Assembly: GCF_026125785.1 (NCBI RefSeq)
Contig: NZ_JAHCKL010000005.1
Coordinates: 62,001 to 126,000 of the forward strand
Length of the DNA: 64,000 bases
Direction of reading: 5' to 3'
Origin: Hydrogenophaga sp.
GTDB taxonomy: Bacteria; Pseudomonadota; Gammaproteobacteria; Burkholderiales; Burkholderiaceae_C
The position numbers and the translations under genes were made by a program. Shown one piece after another: positions 26,716-36,944 of the stretch. The notes beneath the pieces were generated by a model. The model saw only the letters and a list, made by a program, of their open reading frames with translations, ran no database searches and had not been told where the DNA came from. Position 1 is the first letter of the stretch. Every line of letters starts with the position of its first letter.

Positions 26716-26731
26716 AGCAGTTAACGTGCCA
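26716..26731 (-). promoter_or_regulatory. Sigma-54 (RpoN) promoter of the nas operon
   Basis: TGGCACGTTAACTGCT matches the sigma-54 consensus TGGCACGNNNNTTGCW at all fixed positions but one, with correct GG-to-GC spacing. Transcription should begin near 26705 and run toward nrtA, giving a leader of about 170 bases. RpoN promoters need an activator; NtrC is the natural candidate for nitrogen genes. Confidence 0.85.
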
Positions 26732-26759
26732 GGTGTTCGGGTTTTCCCTGTAAGAACAG

Positions 26760-26772
26760 GAAGTCCTTGATT
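26760..26772 (-). promoter_or_regulatory. Probable IHF binding site
   Basis: AATCAAGGACTTC agrees with the IHF consensus WATCAANNNNTTR except for the last base. It lies between the NtrC-like dyad and the sigma-54 promoter, about 55-67 bases before the predicted start, where IHF would bend DNA to bring the activator to the polymerase. Confidence 0.5.
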
Positions 26773-26859
26773 TCCCTGCAGAAACGGCCGCCATGGCCGA
26801 TGCCCACGCAAGGCATCGATGGCGCGGCCGGCCTCAAAATGGTGCGGCGCGGAACCGTG

Positions 26860-26874
26860 GCACGAAATCCGTGC
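26860..26874 (-). promoter_or_regulatory. NtrC-like enhancer site upstream of nrtA
   Basis: GCACGGATTTCGTGC has the NtrC core GCAC-N7-GTGC as a dyad, about 155 bases upstream of the predicted start. A weaker partner, GCAC-N7-AGGC at 26831-26845, is centred 29 bases away, close to the three-turn spacing of paired NtrC sites. The flanking T and A of the full consensus are missing. Confidence 0.5.
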
Positions 26875-26887
26875 GCGATGCCGGCGG

Positions 26888-28141
26888 TCAGGGCGGGCTG
26901 TGTGGCAGCACGTCGGCCATGGCCAGCACCGCTTCGGCCACCTCGATCAGGCGGCGGTTCTGGTTCATGGCCATCTGGCGCATGGTCTTGTGCGCCGCTT
27001 CTTCGGAGAGCTGGCGGTGCGCCATCAGCAGGCCCTTGGCGCGTTCGATCACCTTGCGCTCGTTGAGGCTGGCGCGCACCGTGTCCAGTTCTTCGCCCAT
27101 GGTCTGCAGCCGGCGCGCCTGTTCCTGCACCAGCTCCAGGATGGAGCGCTCCAACTGATGGCCATAGCCCTGCGCGGGGGTGTCCGGTGCGCCTGTGGCG
27201 TTGAAGAAGGAGAGGGCGTCCGCGTCGCGGCCCGGTCTCGGAGCCAGCGCGTGGAAGCTCTCCAGCTCCCGGGTGGCGGCGGCGATCTTGTCCTCGCAGG
27301 CGCGCAGCAGGTCCAGCGCCAGCCGGTCTTCCACGCCCTTCATGCGGTCCATGCGGCGGCTGCAGCAGTCGAACCAGGTCTGGCTGAGTTGGGCGTTGAG
27401 CGGCGAGCCATGGGCGGCGGTGCACAGCACGCGCCGCAGCCGCTCCAGTTCGGCCAGGGTGGCGCCGGCCTGGCTGGCGGCCCAGAGTTCGGCCACCGGC
27501 GGGTGGCCGAACTCGCTGAACACCTGCAGGCAACGCTCCTGCGAATCGATCAGGTGCAGCAGGCGTTGCTGCCCGGCCGCATCGGCGCGGCCCGAGGCGA
27601 ACAGCGCGGAGCCCAGGGCGCGCTCCTGACCGGCGAACTCCTTGCCCTGCATGAAATTGAACAGCGCCACCAGCAGGCGTGAGATCTCCGGGTCGCTGGC
27701 GCTGTCCGCCGCCTCGAACACCACCGCCAGCAGCCCCGCGATCAGGCGCACGTAAGCGTCCGTCGCCTGGCCGGTGGACCAGGCCAGCGCAGCGATGCGC
27801 TCGCGCAGGCCGCCCAGTGCGTCCAGACCCTGCAGCACGTAAGCGATGCGGCTGAACAGGCGCGCGCCCTGGCCCTGGCGGACGGTGTCGGTGTCCAGGC
27901 TGTCGAAACAGGCGCGCAGTTCGGCCTCGGTCTGTTGGCAGGTCCGCACCTGCTGCGCCAGCATGTCGGCGAACTGCGTGCCCTGGGAGCCCAGGTACAG
28001 ATTGGAGAGCCCGCGCTCGCGCTGCAGGCCATGGACCAGGCGGCCGGTCACATTCACCAGCGCGCTGGTCAGTGCGAGCTGGCGCAGTTCGGCGATCTCG
28101 CAGCGCTTGGCCGCGACAAGAAAGGTCAGGCCCGATTTCAT
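26888..28141 (-). CDS. nasR: NasR-like nitrate/nitrite-responsive antiterminator (NIT + ANTAR)
   Basis: A 417-residue protein. About residues 25-290 form an all-helical NIT-like nitrate/nitrite-sensing region (motif [18 protein letters not shown], matching the conserved RERG arginine region of NIT domains). About residues 345-405 form an ANTAR RNA-binding domain: ERAKGLLM, then [23 protein letters not shown]. In Klebsiella, NasR binds the leader of the nas operon when nitrate or nitrite is present and blocks termination. Here the gene sits directly upstream of nrtA on the same strand, with the matching RNA elements between. The start at 28141 gives a normal N-terminus. tsaD is divergent (70-base gap). 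Confidence 0.93.
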   Translation of the reverse strand: MKSGLTFLVAAKRCEIAELRQLALTSALVNVTGRLVHGLQRERGLSNLYLGSQGTQFADMLAQQVRTCQQTEAELRACFDSLDTDTVRQGQGARLFSRIAYVLQGLDALGGLRERIAALAWSTGQATDAYVRLIAGLLAVVFEAADSASDPEISRLLVALFNFMQGKEFAGQERALGSALFASGRADAAGQQRLLHLIDSQERCLQVFSEFGHPPVAELWAASQAGATLAELERLRRVLCTAAHGSPLNAQLSQTWFDCCSRRMDRMKGVEDRLALDLLRACEDKIAAATRELESFHALAPRPGRDADALSFFNATGAPDTPAQGYGHQLERSILELVQEQARRLQTMGEELDTVRASLNERKVIERAKGLLMAHRQLSEEAAHKTMRQMAMNQNRRLIEVAEAVLAMADVLPHSPP

Positions 28142-28211
28142 GGACGTGGGGAGGGGGGGCAGACGGGTCACGCGGGAACCCCAGCAACAAGCGTGCCCGT
28201 ACACTTCTCCG

Positions 28212-29342
28212 ATGATCATTCTGGGAATCGAGTCGTCCTGCGACGAAACCGGCGTCGCCCTGGTCGACGCCAGCGGCAGTGGCACGCCGCGCCTGCTGGG
28301 CCACGCCTTGCACAGCCAGATCGACATGCACCAGGCCTACGGTGGCGTGGTGCCCGAACTGGCCAGCCGCGACCACATCCGCCGCGTGCTGCCGCTCACC
28401 GATGCGGCGCTGGCCCAGGCCGGCCTGTCGCTGCCGGCGGTGGATCTGGTGGCCCACACGCGCGGGCCGGGGCTGGCGGGCGCGCTGCTGGTTGGCTCCG
28501 GCGTGGCCTGCGCGCTGGGCTTCGCGCTGGGCAAACCGGTGATCGGCGTGCACCACCTGGAAGGCCACCTGCTGTCGCCTTTTCTCAGTGCCGATCCGCC
28601 GGTATTCCCTTTCGTGGCGCTGCTGGTCTCCGGCGGGCACAGCCAGCTCATGCGGGTGGACGGCGTGGGCCGCTACGCGCTGCTGGGCGAAACCATCGAC
28701 GACGCGGCCGGCGAAGCCTTCGACAAGTCGGCCAAGCTGCTGGGCCTGGGCTACCCTGGCGGGCCCGCGCTCTCGCGCCTGGCGCAGCAGGGCGACCCGC
28801 AGGCCTACCGCTTTCCCAGGCCGCTGCTGCACAGCGGTGACCTCGACTTCTCCTTTGCCGGCCTCAAGACGGCCGTGCTGACCCAGGTCAAGCGCCTGGC
28901 GAATGCCCGCCTGGAGGGACCGGCCACTTCGCATCTGGCGGACACCTTGAGCGAGAAGCAGAAGGCCGATGTGGCCGCCAGCGTGCAGGCGGCCATCGTC
29001 GAGGTGCTGGTGAAGAAATCCATGGCCGCGGTGCAACAGACCGGCCTGCGGCGCCTGGTGGTGGCCGGTGGCGTAGGCGCCAACGCGTGGCTGCGCGCGC
29101 AGCTCGGTACCGCCTGCGAGCGCGCCGGCGTGCGCGTGCACTACCCCGAATTGCACCTGTGCACCGACAACGGCGCCATGATCGCGCTGGCGGCCGGCAT
29201 GCGCGTGCAGGCCGGGCTGCTCACCGACGTTCCCTCGGCGTACCACTTCGACGTCAAGCCCCGCTGGCCCCTGGCCGAGCTGGCGGCGGGTTCGTCCATG
29301 GCTGTGGACCGTTCGGATACCGGGGCGGGGAAGCTTCTGTAA
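28212..29342 (+). CDS. tsaD: tRNA N6-adenosine threonylcarbamoyltransferase TsaD
   Basis: A 376-residue ASKHA-fold enzyme that transfers the threonylcarbamoyl group to A37 of tRNAs reading ANN codons, together with TsaB and TsaE. Motifs: [14 protein letters not shown] at the N-terminus, the metal-binding HHLEGH near residue 114, [10 protein letters not shown], and the C-terminal GGVGAN and CTDNGAMIA. The start at 28212 places the glycine-rich motif at the usual position. It is divergent from nasR. Confidence 0.97.
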   Translation: MIILGIESSCDETGVALVDASGSGTPRLLGHALHSQIDMHQAYGGVVPELASRDHIRRVLPLTDAALAQAGLSLPAVDLVAHTRGPGLAGALLVGSGVACALGFALGKPVIGVHHLEGHLLSPFLSADPPVFPFVALLVSGGHSQLMRVDGVGRYALLGETIDDAAGEAFDKSAKLLGLGYPGGPALSRLAQQGDPQAYRFPRPLLHSGDLDFSFAGLKTAVLTQVKRLANARLEGPATSHLADTLSEKQKADVAASVQAAIVEVLVKKSMAAVQQTGLRRLVVAGGVGANAWLRAQLGTACERAGVRVHYPELHLCTDNGAMIALAAGMRVQAGLLTDVPSAYHFDVKPRWPLAELAAGSSMAVDRSDTGAGKLL

Positions 29343-29433
29343 TTATGAATTAGACTCCGTGCTGCTGTCACCAAGGCGACTCCGATCCGGGGTCACGCCG
29401 ATCAGCAGTTCCAACACACGGAGAGCAGCTCTC

Positions 29434-30729
29434 ATGACATTGACATCCCTACGCGGCCGTCGCGCCGTTCTTGCCGCCGCGCTGTGCATCGGTGCCCTGG
29501 GCACGGGCGCCCAGGCCCAGACCCCTGCGCCGGCCACCGGCGCCCCGATCCGCATCGCCCTGATCGAAGGCCTCAGCGGCCCGATCGCCAACACCGGCGA
29601 GGCGGTGTTTCGCAACCTCGTCTGGGCCACCGAGCGTGTCAACGCGCGCGGCGGCGTGAAACTGCCCGGCGGCAACCGGCCGCTGCTGATCGAGCGCTTC
29701 GACAGCAAGGGCCAGGCCGAGGAGGCGCTGTCGGCGCTGCGCGCGGCCACCGACCGGGGCATCTCCATCGTCACGCAGGGCAATTCGTCGGCGGCGGCCA
29801 GCGCGCTGATCGAGGCCATTGGCAAGCACAACGAGCGCGATGCCGCGCGCCAGATGCTGTTCCTGAACTATTCGGCGGTGGACCCGGCGCTCACCAACGA
29901 GAAATGCAGCTTCTGGCATTTCCGCTTCGACGCCCACGCCGACATGCGCATGAGCGCACTCATGAGCGTGCTGCGCGAAGACCGCCAGCTCAAGAGCGTC
30001 TACCTGATCGGACAGGACTACAGCTTTGGCCAGGCGGTGCTGCGCGAGGCGCGCAACCAGCTCGCCGCGCAGCGGCCGGACGTGAAGATCGTCGGCGACG
30101 AATTGCACCCCATGGCGCGCGTGAAGGACTTCCTGCCCTACGCCTCCAAGATCAAGGCCAGCGGCGCGCAGGCCGTGCTCACCGGTAACTGGGGCAACGA
30201 CCTCACGCTGCTGGTGAAGGCCGCGCGCGAGGTGGGCTTCGAGGGCAGCTTCTACACCTTCTACGGCAACGCGCTGGGCGCGCCTGCCGCCATGGGCGAC
30301 GCCGGCATCGGCAAGGTGATCGCGGTGGCCGACTGGTTCCCCAACGTGCCGACACCCGAGTCCGAGGCCTTCTACCAGGCCTTCCGCCAGCGCTACCCCA
30401 ACCCGGCCGACGACTACGTGCACATGCGCATGCAGCTCATGATCGAGGCCCTGGCGCAGGCGATCGAGCGCGCCGCAGAGGTCAACGCGGCCAGCATCGC
30501 GGCCCAGCTGGAGAAGGCCGAGGTCACGCTGGCGGGGCAGACCGCGCGCATGCGCGCGGCCGACCACCAGTTCCAGCAGCGGCTGGCCGTCGCGGTGATG
30601 GACAGACAAGGCTCCCCCGGCGTCAAATTCGACGTCGAGGGATCGGGCTACGGCTTCCGCGTGATCCGCAACCTCACCGCGCAGCAGGCCGAACAGCCCC
30701 ACCGTTGCAACATGGTCAGACCCGGATGA
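29434..30729 (+). CDS. Periplasmic substrate-binding protein, branched-chain amino acid (HAAT) type
   Basis: A 431-residue receptor with a signal peptide (residues 1-28, ending AQA) and the type I periplasmic-binding fold: IRIALIEGLSGPIANTGE, NARGGVKLPGGNRPLLIERFDSKG and YLIGQDYSFGQAVLREA. These resemble LivK-like receptors for amino acids, amides or aromatic acids. No permease or ATPase gene is adjacent. The stop overlaps the start of the aminotransferase gene (ATGA), which suggests a shared substrate, possibly an amino or keto acid. GGAGAG lies 8 bases before the ATG. Confidence 0.87.
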   Translation: MTLTSLRGRRAVLAAALCIGALGTGAQAQTPAPATGAPIRIALIEGLSGPIANTGEAVFRNLVWATERVNARGGVKLPGGNRPLLIERFDSKGQAEEALSALRAATDRGISIVTQGNSSAAASALIEAIGKHNERDAARQMLFLNYSAVDPALTNEKCSFWHFRFDAHADMRMSALMSVLREDRQLKSVYLIGQDYSFGQAVLREARNQLAAQRPDVKIVGDELHPMARVKDFLPYASKIKASGAQAVLTGNWGNDLTLLVKAAREVGFEGSFYTFYGNALGAPAAMGDAGIGKVIAVADWFPNVPTPESEAFYQAFRQRYPNPADDYVHMRMQLMIEALAQAIERAAEVNAASIAAQLEKAEVTLAGQTARMRAADHQFQQRLAVAVMDRQGSPGVKFDVEGSGYGFRVIRNLTAQQAEQPHRCNMVRPG

Positions 30730-31940
30730 CATCTTTCTCCTCGCCCCTGCCGATCCGCCCCGCCGTCGCCAACCTGGAGGCCTCGCGCATCCGCGAGGTG
30801 GCCAACGAGGGCATCGGCCGCGACGATGTGCTGGCTTTCTGGTTCGGCGAGAGCGACGAGACCACGCCGGCCTTCATCCGCGAGGCGGCGATCGCCTCGC
30901 TGCAGGCCGGCGAAACCTTCTACGCCCACAACCTGGGCCTGCCCGAATTGCGCGAGGCCCTGGCCATCTACACCGATGGCCTGCACCCGGGGCGGGGCAC
31001 CGCGCACTGGCAGGGCCGCCTGGCGGTCACCTCGGGCGGGGTCAATGGGCTCATGCTGGCGTCCCAGACCCTGGTGGAGGCGGGCGACGAGGTGGTGGTG
31101 GTCACGCCGGCCTGGCCCAACCTGGTGGCGCAGCCGCAGATACTGGGCGCCCGCATCCGCCCGCTGCCACTGCGTGTGCTCGAAGACGGCCCGCGCGCCG
31201 GGGCCTGGGCGCTGGACATGGACGCGTTGCTGGCCGCCGTCACCCCGGCCACGCGCGTGCTGATCGTCAACGCCCCGAACAACCCGACCGGCTGGACCTT
31301 GAGCGCGGCCGAGCAGCGCGCCATCCTGGCGCACTGCCGGCGCACCGGCACCTGGATCCTGGCCGACGAGGTCTACGAGCGGCTGTACTTCGCTGGCGAC
31401 ACGGCCAACGGTGCGGCCAGCAGCTTCCTGGACGTCGCCGAGCCGGACGACCGCCTCATCGTCGCCCACAGTTTCTCCAAGAGCTTCCTCATGACCGGCT
31501 GGCGCCTGGGCTGGCTGGTGCTGCCGCCCGCACTGACGCCTGCCGTGGGCAAGCTGATCGAATACAACACCTCGTGCGCCCCGGTGTTCGTGCAGCGCGC
31601 GGCGGTGCAGGCGCTGCGGCGCGGCGCCGAAGTGACGCCCGCGCTGGTGGCGCACCTCAAGGCCTGCCGCGACACCCTGGTGCCGCTGCTGCGGGCACTG
31701 CCCGGCGTGACGCTGGCCGAGCCGCAGGGTGGCATGTACGCTTTTTTCCGCCTGGCCGGGCAGGGCGACTGCCTGGATACCGCCAAGCGCCTGGTGCGCG
31801 AGGCCGGCCTGGGCCTGGCCCCGGGCAGCGCCTTCGGCCCCGAGGCGGCGGGCTGGCTGCGCTGGTGTTTTGCCAGCCGCGACCGCGACCGGCTGGCGCA
31901 GGGCGTGGACCGGCTGCGCCACTGGCTGGCTGGTCTATAA
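30726..31940 (+). CDS. Class I/II PLP-dependent aminotransferase
   Basis: A 404-residue fold-type I aminotransferase. The PLP lysine is in [15 protein letters not shown], the Asn-Asn-Pro loop is [12 protein letters not shown], the cofactor-contacting Asp is in [12 protein letters not shown], and a C-terminal Arg-containing region ends [13 protein letters not shown]. Donor and acceptor are not evident; the overlap with an amino-acid-type binding protein hints at amino acid use. Its stop codon is part of a TATAAT that may serve rpsO. Confidence 0.9.
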   Translation: MTSFSSPLPIRPAVANLEASRIREVANEGIGRDDVLAFWFGESDETTPAFIREAAIASLQAGETFYAHNLGLPELREALAIYTDGLHPGRGTAHWQGRLAVTSGGVNGLMLASQTLVEAGDEVVVVTPAWPNLVAQPQILGARIRPLPLRVLEDGPRAGAWALDMDALLAAVTPATRVLIVNAPNNPTGWTLSAAEQRAILAHCRRTGTWILADEVYERLYFAGDTANGAASSFLDVAEPDDRLIVAHSFSKSFLMTGWRLGWLVLPPALTPAVGKLIEYNTSCAPVFVQRAAVQALRRGAEVTPALVAHLKACRDTLVPLLRALPGVTLAEPQGGMYAFFRLAGQGDCLDTAKRLVREAGLGLAPGSAFGPEAAGWLRWCFASRDRDRLAQGVDRLRHWLAGL

Positions 31941-31941
31941 T
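31913..31941 (+). promoter_or_regulatory. Possible rpsO promoter overlapping the aminotransferase stop
   Basis: TATAAT at 31936-31941 includes the aminotransferase stop codon. The -35 region (about 31913-31918, GCTGCG) is poor. It is the only good -10 in the 112 bases before rpsO, so it is the best candidate, but unproven. Confidence 0.45.
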
Positions 31942-32052
31942 CCCCGGTTGCCGTCCGAAAGGCCGGCTTTCACGCCCGCTGCGGCTCGGGGTCCGGAGAC
32001 ATCCGGTGGCCTGTTGACTGCGGCGGGACGCCTGTCCAACCAAGGAACCATC

Positions 32053-32319
32053 ATGATCGCCCAATCCGTCAAGGCCGAGGTCGTCGCGGCCAACGCCCGT
32101 GCCGCCAACGACACCGGCAGCCCCGAAGTGCAGGTCGCGCTGCTGACCGCCCGCATCAACGAGCTGACCCCCCATTTCAAGACCCATGCCAAGGACCACC
32201 ACGGCCGCCGTGGCCTTCTGCGCATGGTGAGCCGCCGTCGCAAGCTGCTCGACTACCTCAAGTCCAAGGACGCCGACCGCTACCTTGCCCTGATCCAGAA
32301 GCTGGGCCTGCGCAAGTAA
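32053..32319 (+). CDS. rpsO: 30S ribosomal protein S15
   Basis: An 88-residue S15 protein ([42 protein letters not shown], ending LGLRK), exact family length. It binds the 16S rRNA central domain early in assembly. The ATG at 32053 has AAGGAA upstream. An intrinsic terminator follows at 32343, and pnp follows beyond it: the conserved rpsO-pnp pair. Confidence 0.97.
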   Translation: MIAQSVKAEVVAANARAANDTGSPEVQVALLTARINELTPHFKTHAKDHHGRRGLLRMVSRRRKLLDYLKSKDADRYLALIQKLGLRK

Positions 32320-32342
32320 ACGGCCTGGAACCGGCATGCAAG

Positions 32343-32377
32343 ACGCCTGAGTTGGTTCGCTGGCTCGGGCGTTTTTT
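32343..32377 (+). terminator. Intrinsic terminator after rpsO
   Basis: ACGCCTGAG pairs with CTCGGGCGT (one G-U) over a 12-base loop and is followed by TTTTTT. It should reduce read-through from rpsO into pnp. Confidence 0.88.
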
Positions 32378-32423
32378 GCTTGCAGGTCCCGTGGGTTCGT
32401 TTTTTTGATACCGGAGCCTCGAT

Positions 32424-32497
32424 CACAGAGCGAAGCTGTGTCATTCCAACCGGGCTGTGCGCCGAAAAGCGGCCAACGCCCAGTCCTGCTGGAATGG
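32424..32497 (+). promoter_or_regulatory. Candidate structured leader of pnp
   Basis: In the 215 bases between the rpsO terminator and pnp, two hairpins can form: CACAG/CTGTG (32424-32440) and CATTCCA/TGGAATG (32442-32448 with 32490-32496). In Escherichia coli the pnp leader holds an RNase III-cut hairpin used for autoregulation; these could be the counterpart, but sequence similarity was not tested. Confidence 0.35.
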
Positions 32498-32592
32498 CAT
32501 CGTGTTCTGGGTTGTTTCTCCGGATTCTGTGCAGAGAGACCTGCACGCCCCTGAATCCGCCAGGAGGCGGACGCTCTTAAAGGAGAAAAACC

Positions 32593-34713
32593 ATGAGCAT
32601 GTTCAACAAAGTCACCAAGACCTTCCAGTGGGGCTCCCACACGGTCACCATGGAAACCGGCGAGATCGCCCGCCAGTCCAGCGGCGCCGTGCTGCTCGAC
32701 ATGGACGGCACCGTGGTGCTGGCCACCGTCGTGGCCCGCAAGGAAGCCAAGGCCGGCCAGGACTTCTTCCCCCTGACCGTCGATTACCTCGAGAAGACCT
32801 ACGCCGCCGGCAAGATCCCCGGCAGCTTCTTCAAGCGCGAAGGCCGCCCCAGCGAGTACGAGACCCTCACCAGCCGCCTGATCGACCGCCCGATCCGCCC
32901 GCTGTTCCCGGACGGCTTCTTCAACGAAGTGCAGGTGGTCATCCACACCGTGTCGCTCAACCCCGAAGTGGACGCCGACATCGCCGCCTTGATCGCTACC
33001 TCGGCCGCGCTGTCGGTCTCGGGCATCCCGTTCAACGGCCCCATCGGCGCCGCGCGCGTGGGCTACATCAACGGCCAGTACGTGCTCAACCCGGGCCAGA
33101 CCGACCGCAAGAACAGCCAGATGGACCTCGTCGTCGCCGGCACGCAATCGGCCGTGCTGATGGTGGAGTCCGAAGCCGAGCAGTTGTCCGAAGACGTCAT
33201 GCTGGGTGCCGTGGTGTTCGGCCACGAACAGGGTGCCATCGCCATCGCCGCCATCAACGACCTCGTGCGTGAAGCCGGCAAGCCCGAGTGGGACTGGCAG
33301 CCGCCGGCCAAGGACGAGCCGCTGATCGCCAAGGTCGAAGCCCTGGGCAAGGCCAAGCTCGAAGCCGCCTACCAGATCCGCAACAAGCAGGCCCGCACCC
33401 AGGCCTGCCGCGAGGCCTATGCCGCCGTGATGGACGGCCTGAAGGCCGAAGGCGTGGCGTTCGACGGCGTGGCGGTGGAAGGCCTGCTGTTCAACATCGA
33501 GGCCGCCATCGTGCGCGGCCAGATCCTGGCCGGCGAACCTCGCATCGACGGCCGCGACACCCGCACCGTGCGCCCCATCGAGATCCGCAACAGCGTGCTG
33601 CCGCGCACCCACGGCTCTGCCCTGTTCACCCGCGGCGAAACGCAGGCGTTGGTGGTGGCCACGCTGGGCACCGACCGCGACGCGCAGAAGATCGACGCGC
33701 TGGCCGGCGAGTACGACGACCGCTTCATGCTCCACTACAACATGCCGCCCTTCGCCACCGGTGAAACCGGCCGCGTGGGCAGTCCCAAGCGCCGCGAGAT
33801 CGGTCATGGCCGCCTGGCCAAGCGTGCCCTGGTGGCCGCGCTGCCGAGCAAGGAAGACTTCCCCTACACCATTCGCGTGGTGTCCGAGATCACCGAGTCC
33901 AACGGTTCCTCGTCCATGGCCTCCGTCTGCGGTGGCTGCCTGGCGCTGATGGACGCCGGCGTGCCGATGAAGGCCCATGTGGCCGGTATCGCCATGGGAT
34001 TGATCAAGGAAGGCAACCGCTTCGCGGTGCTGACCGACATCCTGGGCGACGAGGACCACCTGGGCGACATGGACTTCAAGGTGGCCGGCACCACCAACGG
34101 CGTGACCGCGCTGCAGATGGACATCAAGATCCAGGGCATCACCAAGGAAATCATGCAGGTCGCTCTGGCGCAGGCCAAGGAAGCGCGCATGCACATCCTG
34201 GGCAAGATGCAGGACGCGATGGGCGAGGCCCGCACCGAGGTCTCCAACTTCGCGCCCAAGCTCTTCACCATGAAGATCAACCCCGAGAAGATCCGTGACG
34301 TGATCGGCAAGGGTGGCGCGGTCATTCGCGCGCTGACCGAAGAGACCGGCACGCAGATCAACATCGACGAAGACGGCACCATCACCATCGCATCCACCGA
34401 CTCGGCCAAGGCCGACGAGGCCAAGCGCCGCATCGAGCAGATCACCGCCGAAGTGGAAGTGGGCAAGGTCTATGAAGGCCCGGTCACCAAGATCCTGGAC
34501 TTCGGCGCCCTGGTGAACCTGCTGCCCGGCAAGGATGGCCTGCTGCACATCAGCCAGATCGCGCACGAGCGCGTGGAAAAGGTCTCCGATTACCTGAGCG
34601 AAGGCCAGGTGGTGCGCGTCAAGGTGCTCGAAACCGACGAAAAAGGTCGCGTGAAGCTGTCCATGAAGGCCCTGGCCGAGCGCCCCGAGCCGTCGCAGCA
34701 GCCGCAAGCCTGA
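32593..34713 (+). CDS. pnp: Polyribonucleotide nucleotidyltransferase (PNPase)
   Basis: A 706-residue phosphorolytic 3'-5' exoribonuclease, a trimer in the degradosome and RNA turnover. Two RNase PH domains (about residues 12-230 and 310-545; the second holds [29 protein letters not shown] and the catalytic MDFKVAGT region), an all-helical linker, then KH (about 555-615, [17 protein letters not shown]) and S1 (about 620-690, [15 protein letters not shown]) domains. AAAGGAG lies 7 bases before the ATG. Confidence 0.98.
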   Translation: MSMFNKVTKTFQWGSHTVTMETGEIARQSSGAVLLDMDGTVVLATVVARKEAKAGQDFFPLTVDYLEKTYAAGKIPGSFFKREGRPSEYETLTSRLIDRPIRPLFPDGFFNEVQVVIHTVSLNPEVDADIAALIATSAALSVSGIPFNGPIGAARVGYINGQYVLNPGQTDRKNSQMDLVVAGTQSAVLMVESEAEQLSEDVMLGAVVFGHEQGAIAIAAINDLVREAGKPEWDWQPPAKDEPLIAKVEALGKAKLEAAYQIRNKQARTQACREAYAAVMDGLKAEGVAFDGVAVEGLLFNIEAAIVRGQILAGEPRIDGRDTRTVRPIEIRNSVLPRTHGSALFTRGETQALVVATLGTDRDAQKIDALAGEYDDRFMLHYNMPPFATGETGRVGSPKRREIGHGRLAKRALVAALPSKEDFPYTIRVVSEITESNGSSSMASVCGGCLALMDAGVPMKAHVAGIAMGLIKEGNRFAVLTDILGDEDHLGDMDFKVAGTTNGVTALQMDIKIQGITKEIMQVALAQAKEARMHILGKMQDAMGEARTEVSNFAPKLFTMKINPEKIRDVIGKGGAVIRALTEETGTQINIDEDGTITIASTDSAKADEAKRRIEQITAEVEVGKVYEGPVTKILDFGALVNLLPGKDGLLHISQIAHERVEKVSDYLSEGQVVRVKVLETDEKGRVKLSMKALAERPEPSQQPQA

Positions 34714-34723
34714 GACCGCTGGG

Positions 34724-35722
34724 ATGCCGGGCATGCAAGCCGTTGAGATCAGCGCCTATGGTGCACCCGAGGTCCTGCGCCTGGCCGAACGGCCGGTGCC
34801 GGTCGCGGGCGCGGGTGAGCTGCTGATCCGCGTCAGTGCGTCGGGCGTGAACCGTCCCGACGTGCTGCAGCGCACCGGCAATTACCCGGTCCCGCCGGGT
34901 GCCTCGGACATCCCCGGTCTGGAGGTCGCTGGCGTCATCGAGTCCGGTGACGCCGCCGCTCTGGCCGAGGCGGGCCTGCGGGTGGGTGACCGCGTCTGTG
35001 CCCTGGTGGCCGGTGGCGGCTACGCGCAGTGGTGCGTGGCGCCCGTGGGTCAGTGCCTGCCGGTGCCGCAAGGCCTGGACGATGTGGCGGCGGCGGCCCT
35101 GCCTGAAACCTTCTTCACGGTCTGGAGCAATGTGTTCGACCGTGGTCGCCTGCAGCCGGGCGAGACCCTGCTGGTGCAGGGCGGCACCAGTGGCATCGGC
35201 GTGACCGCGATCCAGATGGCCAAGGCCTTGGGCGCACAGGTGATCGCCACGGCCGGCAGCGACGACAAATGCGCCGCCTGCCTGCGCCTGGGGGCAGACC
35301 ATGCCATCAACTACCGCACGCACGACTTCGCCGCCGAAGTGGCGCGCCTGACGGAGCGCAAGGGCGTGGACGTCATTCTGGACATGGTGGCTGGCGCCTA
35401 TGTGAGCCGCGAGGTCGAGTCGCTGGCCGAAGACGGCCGGCTCGTGATCATCGCGGTGCAGGGCGGCGTCAAGGCCGAGTTCAATGCCGGCCTGGTGCTG
35501 CGCCGGCGCCTCACGGTGACGGGGTCCACGCTGCGGCCACGCCCGGTGGCTTTCAAGGCGGCGATCGCGCGGTCCTTGCATCAGCACGTATGGCCGCTGC
35601 TGGCCCAGGGCCGGATCCAGCCGGTGATCCACCAGGTGTTCAATGCCGGTGATGCCGCCGCCGCGCACACCCTGATGGAATCGAATCAGCACATTGGCAA
35701 GCTGGTGCTGACCTGGTCCTGA
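34724..35722 (+). CDS. NAD(P)H-quinone oxidoreductase, PIG3 type
   Basis: A 332-residue zinc-independent medium-chain dehydrogenase/reductase like human TP53I3 and bacterial Qor. N-terminal GroES-like part ([19 protein letters not shown]), then the nucleotide-binding part with [20 protein letters not shown]. The catalytic zinc ligands of alcohol dehydrogenases are absent. Expected to reduce quinones with NADPH. The ATG at 34724 or 34733 may be the start. It lies 10 bases after pnp and 29 before tpiA. Confidence 0.9.
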   Translation: MPGMQAVEISAYGAPEVLRLAERPVPVAGAGELLIRVSASGVNRPDVLQRTGNYPVPPGASDIPGLEVAGVIESGDAAALAEAGLRVGDRVCALVAGGGYAQWCVAPVGQCLPVPQGLDDVAAAALPETFFTVWSNVFDRGRLQPGETLLVQGGTSGIGVTAIQMAKALGAQVIATAGSDDKCAACLRLGADHAINYRTHDFAAEVARLTERKGVDVILDMVAGAYVSREVESLAEDGRLVIIAVQGGVKAEFNAGLVLRRRLTVTGSTLRPRPVAFKAAIARSLHQHVWPLLAQGRIQPVIHQVFNAGDAAAAHTLMESNQHIGKLVLTWS

Positions 35723-35751
35723 ACACACAGAGCACGGAGAGACGACTCGGC

Positions 35752-36498
35752 ATGAAAAAACTGATCGCAGGCAACTGGAAGATGAACGGCTCGCTCGCCG
35801 GCAACGAGGCATTGGTTAAGGCCATGCTCGAGGGCCTGGGCGCCACCGCGCCGGCCGCCGACGTGGCGCTGTGCGCGAGCGCGCCCTACCTGCCGCAGTT
35901 GCAGGCCCTGTTGCAAGGCTCGCCCATCGCCTGGGGAGCGCAGGACGTGTCCAGCCACGAGCAGGGGGCCTACACCGGCGAGGTGTCCGCCGCCATGTTG
36001 CGCGACTTCGGTTGCCGCTACGTGATCGTCGGTCACTCCGAGCGCCGCCAGTACCACGGCGAAAGCGACGAGCTCGTGGCCACCAAGGCCCAGCGCGCGC
36101 TGGCGCTGGGCATCACGCCCATCGTCTGCGTGGGCGAAACCCTGGCCGAACGCGAAGCTGGCCAGACCGAACTGGTCGTCAAGCGTCAGCTCGCCGCGGT
36201 GATCCATGCCGTGGCCCACTGCACCAGCGAGATCGTGGTGGCCTACGAGCCGGTCTGGGCCATCGGCACCGGCAAGACCGCCACGCCCGAGCAGGCGCAG
36301 CAGGTGCATGCGGTGCTGCGCGCGCAGATCGCTGCCGCCACGCAGCACCCCGAGCGTGTGCACATCCTATATGGCGGCAGCATGAATGCGGCCAATGCCG
36401 CAAGCCTGCTGGCGCAACCCGACATCGACGGCGGGCTCATCGGCGGTGCCTCCCTGAAGGCGGCCGATTTCCTGCAGATCGTGAGCGCGGCACGCTGA
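35752..36498 (+). CDS. tpiA: Triosephosphate isomerase
   Basis: A 248-residue TIM-barrel enzyme interconverting dihydroxyacetone phosphate and glyceraldehyde 3-phosphate. Catalytic residues lie in the motifs AGNWKMNG (Lys), IVGHSERR (His) and [14 protein letters not shown] (Glu and flexible loop). The order tpiA-secG-tRNA-Leu-nuoA is common in betaproteobacteria. Confidence 0.97.
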   Translation: MKKLIAGNWKMNGSLAGNEALVKAMLEGLGATAPAADVALCASAPYLPQLQALLQGSPIAWGAQDVSSHEQGAYTGEVSAAMLRDFGCRYVIVGHSERRQYHGESDELVATKAQRALALGITPIVCVGETLAEREAGQTELVVKRQLAAVIHAVAHCTSEIVVAYEPVWAIGTGKTATPEQAQQVHAVLRAQIAAATQHPERVHILYGGSMNAANAASLLAQPDIDGGLIGGASLKAADFLQIVSAAR

Positions 36499-36551
36499 AC
36501 ATTCCGCGCGCGCCCAGCGGCGCGTCAGTCACAGATTTCCCCGGAGCCAAC

Positions 36552-36944
36552 ATGAACATCTTCCTGAACCTTCTGCTTGTGATCCAGATCCTCTCGGCAC
36601 TGGCCATGATCGGTCTCATCCTCATGCAGCATGGCAAAGGCGCCGACGCGGGCGCGGCCTTCGGCGGCGGCGGTGCGGGCTCGGCCAGCCTCTTCGGTGC
36701 CACCGGTGGCGCCAACTTCCTCTCCCGTACCACCGCGGTGCTGGCGGCGGTCTTCCTGGCCTGCACGCTGGGTCTGGCCTATTTCGGCAACCTGCGCACC
36801 GCACCCAGTTCGGGCAGCGTGCTCGAAGGCCTGCCCGCCGCCCCCGCGCAGCAGATTCCCGGCACCACGCCAGGCCAGGCGCCCGCCTCTGGTGCGGCCG
36901 CGCAGCCGGCCGCCGAAGGCGCGGCGCAGATCCCGGGCAAGTGA
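36552..36944 (+). CDS. secG: Protein translocase subunit SecG
   Basis: A 130-residue membrane protein with two membrane helices (about residues 3-22 and 55-75) joined by the conserved QHGKGADAGAAFGGG loop, part of the SecYEG channel. The C-terminal tail is rich in Pro, Ala and Gln and is longer than in Escherichia coli, as usual in this group. CCGGAGCC lies upstream of the ATG. Confidence 0.95.
   Translation: MNIFLNLLLVIQILSALAMIGLILMQHGKGADAGAAFGGGGAGSASLFGATGGANFLSRTTAVLAAVFLACTLGLAYFGNLRTAPSSGSVLEGLPAAPAQQIPGTTPGQAPASGAAAQPAAEGAAQIPGK

Noticed and set aside
26535-26887. A small protein gene in the nasR-nrtA gap
   Set aside because: Open frames here lack family similarity and ribosome binding sites, and the sequence is better explained by promoter and RNA structure elements.
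31657-34734. A 1025-codon minus-strand open frame opposite pnp and rpsO
   Set aside because: An artefact of high GC in the third codon position of pnp; no ribosome binding site or family motifs.
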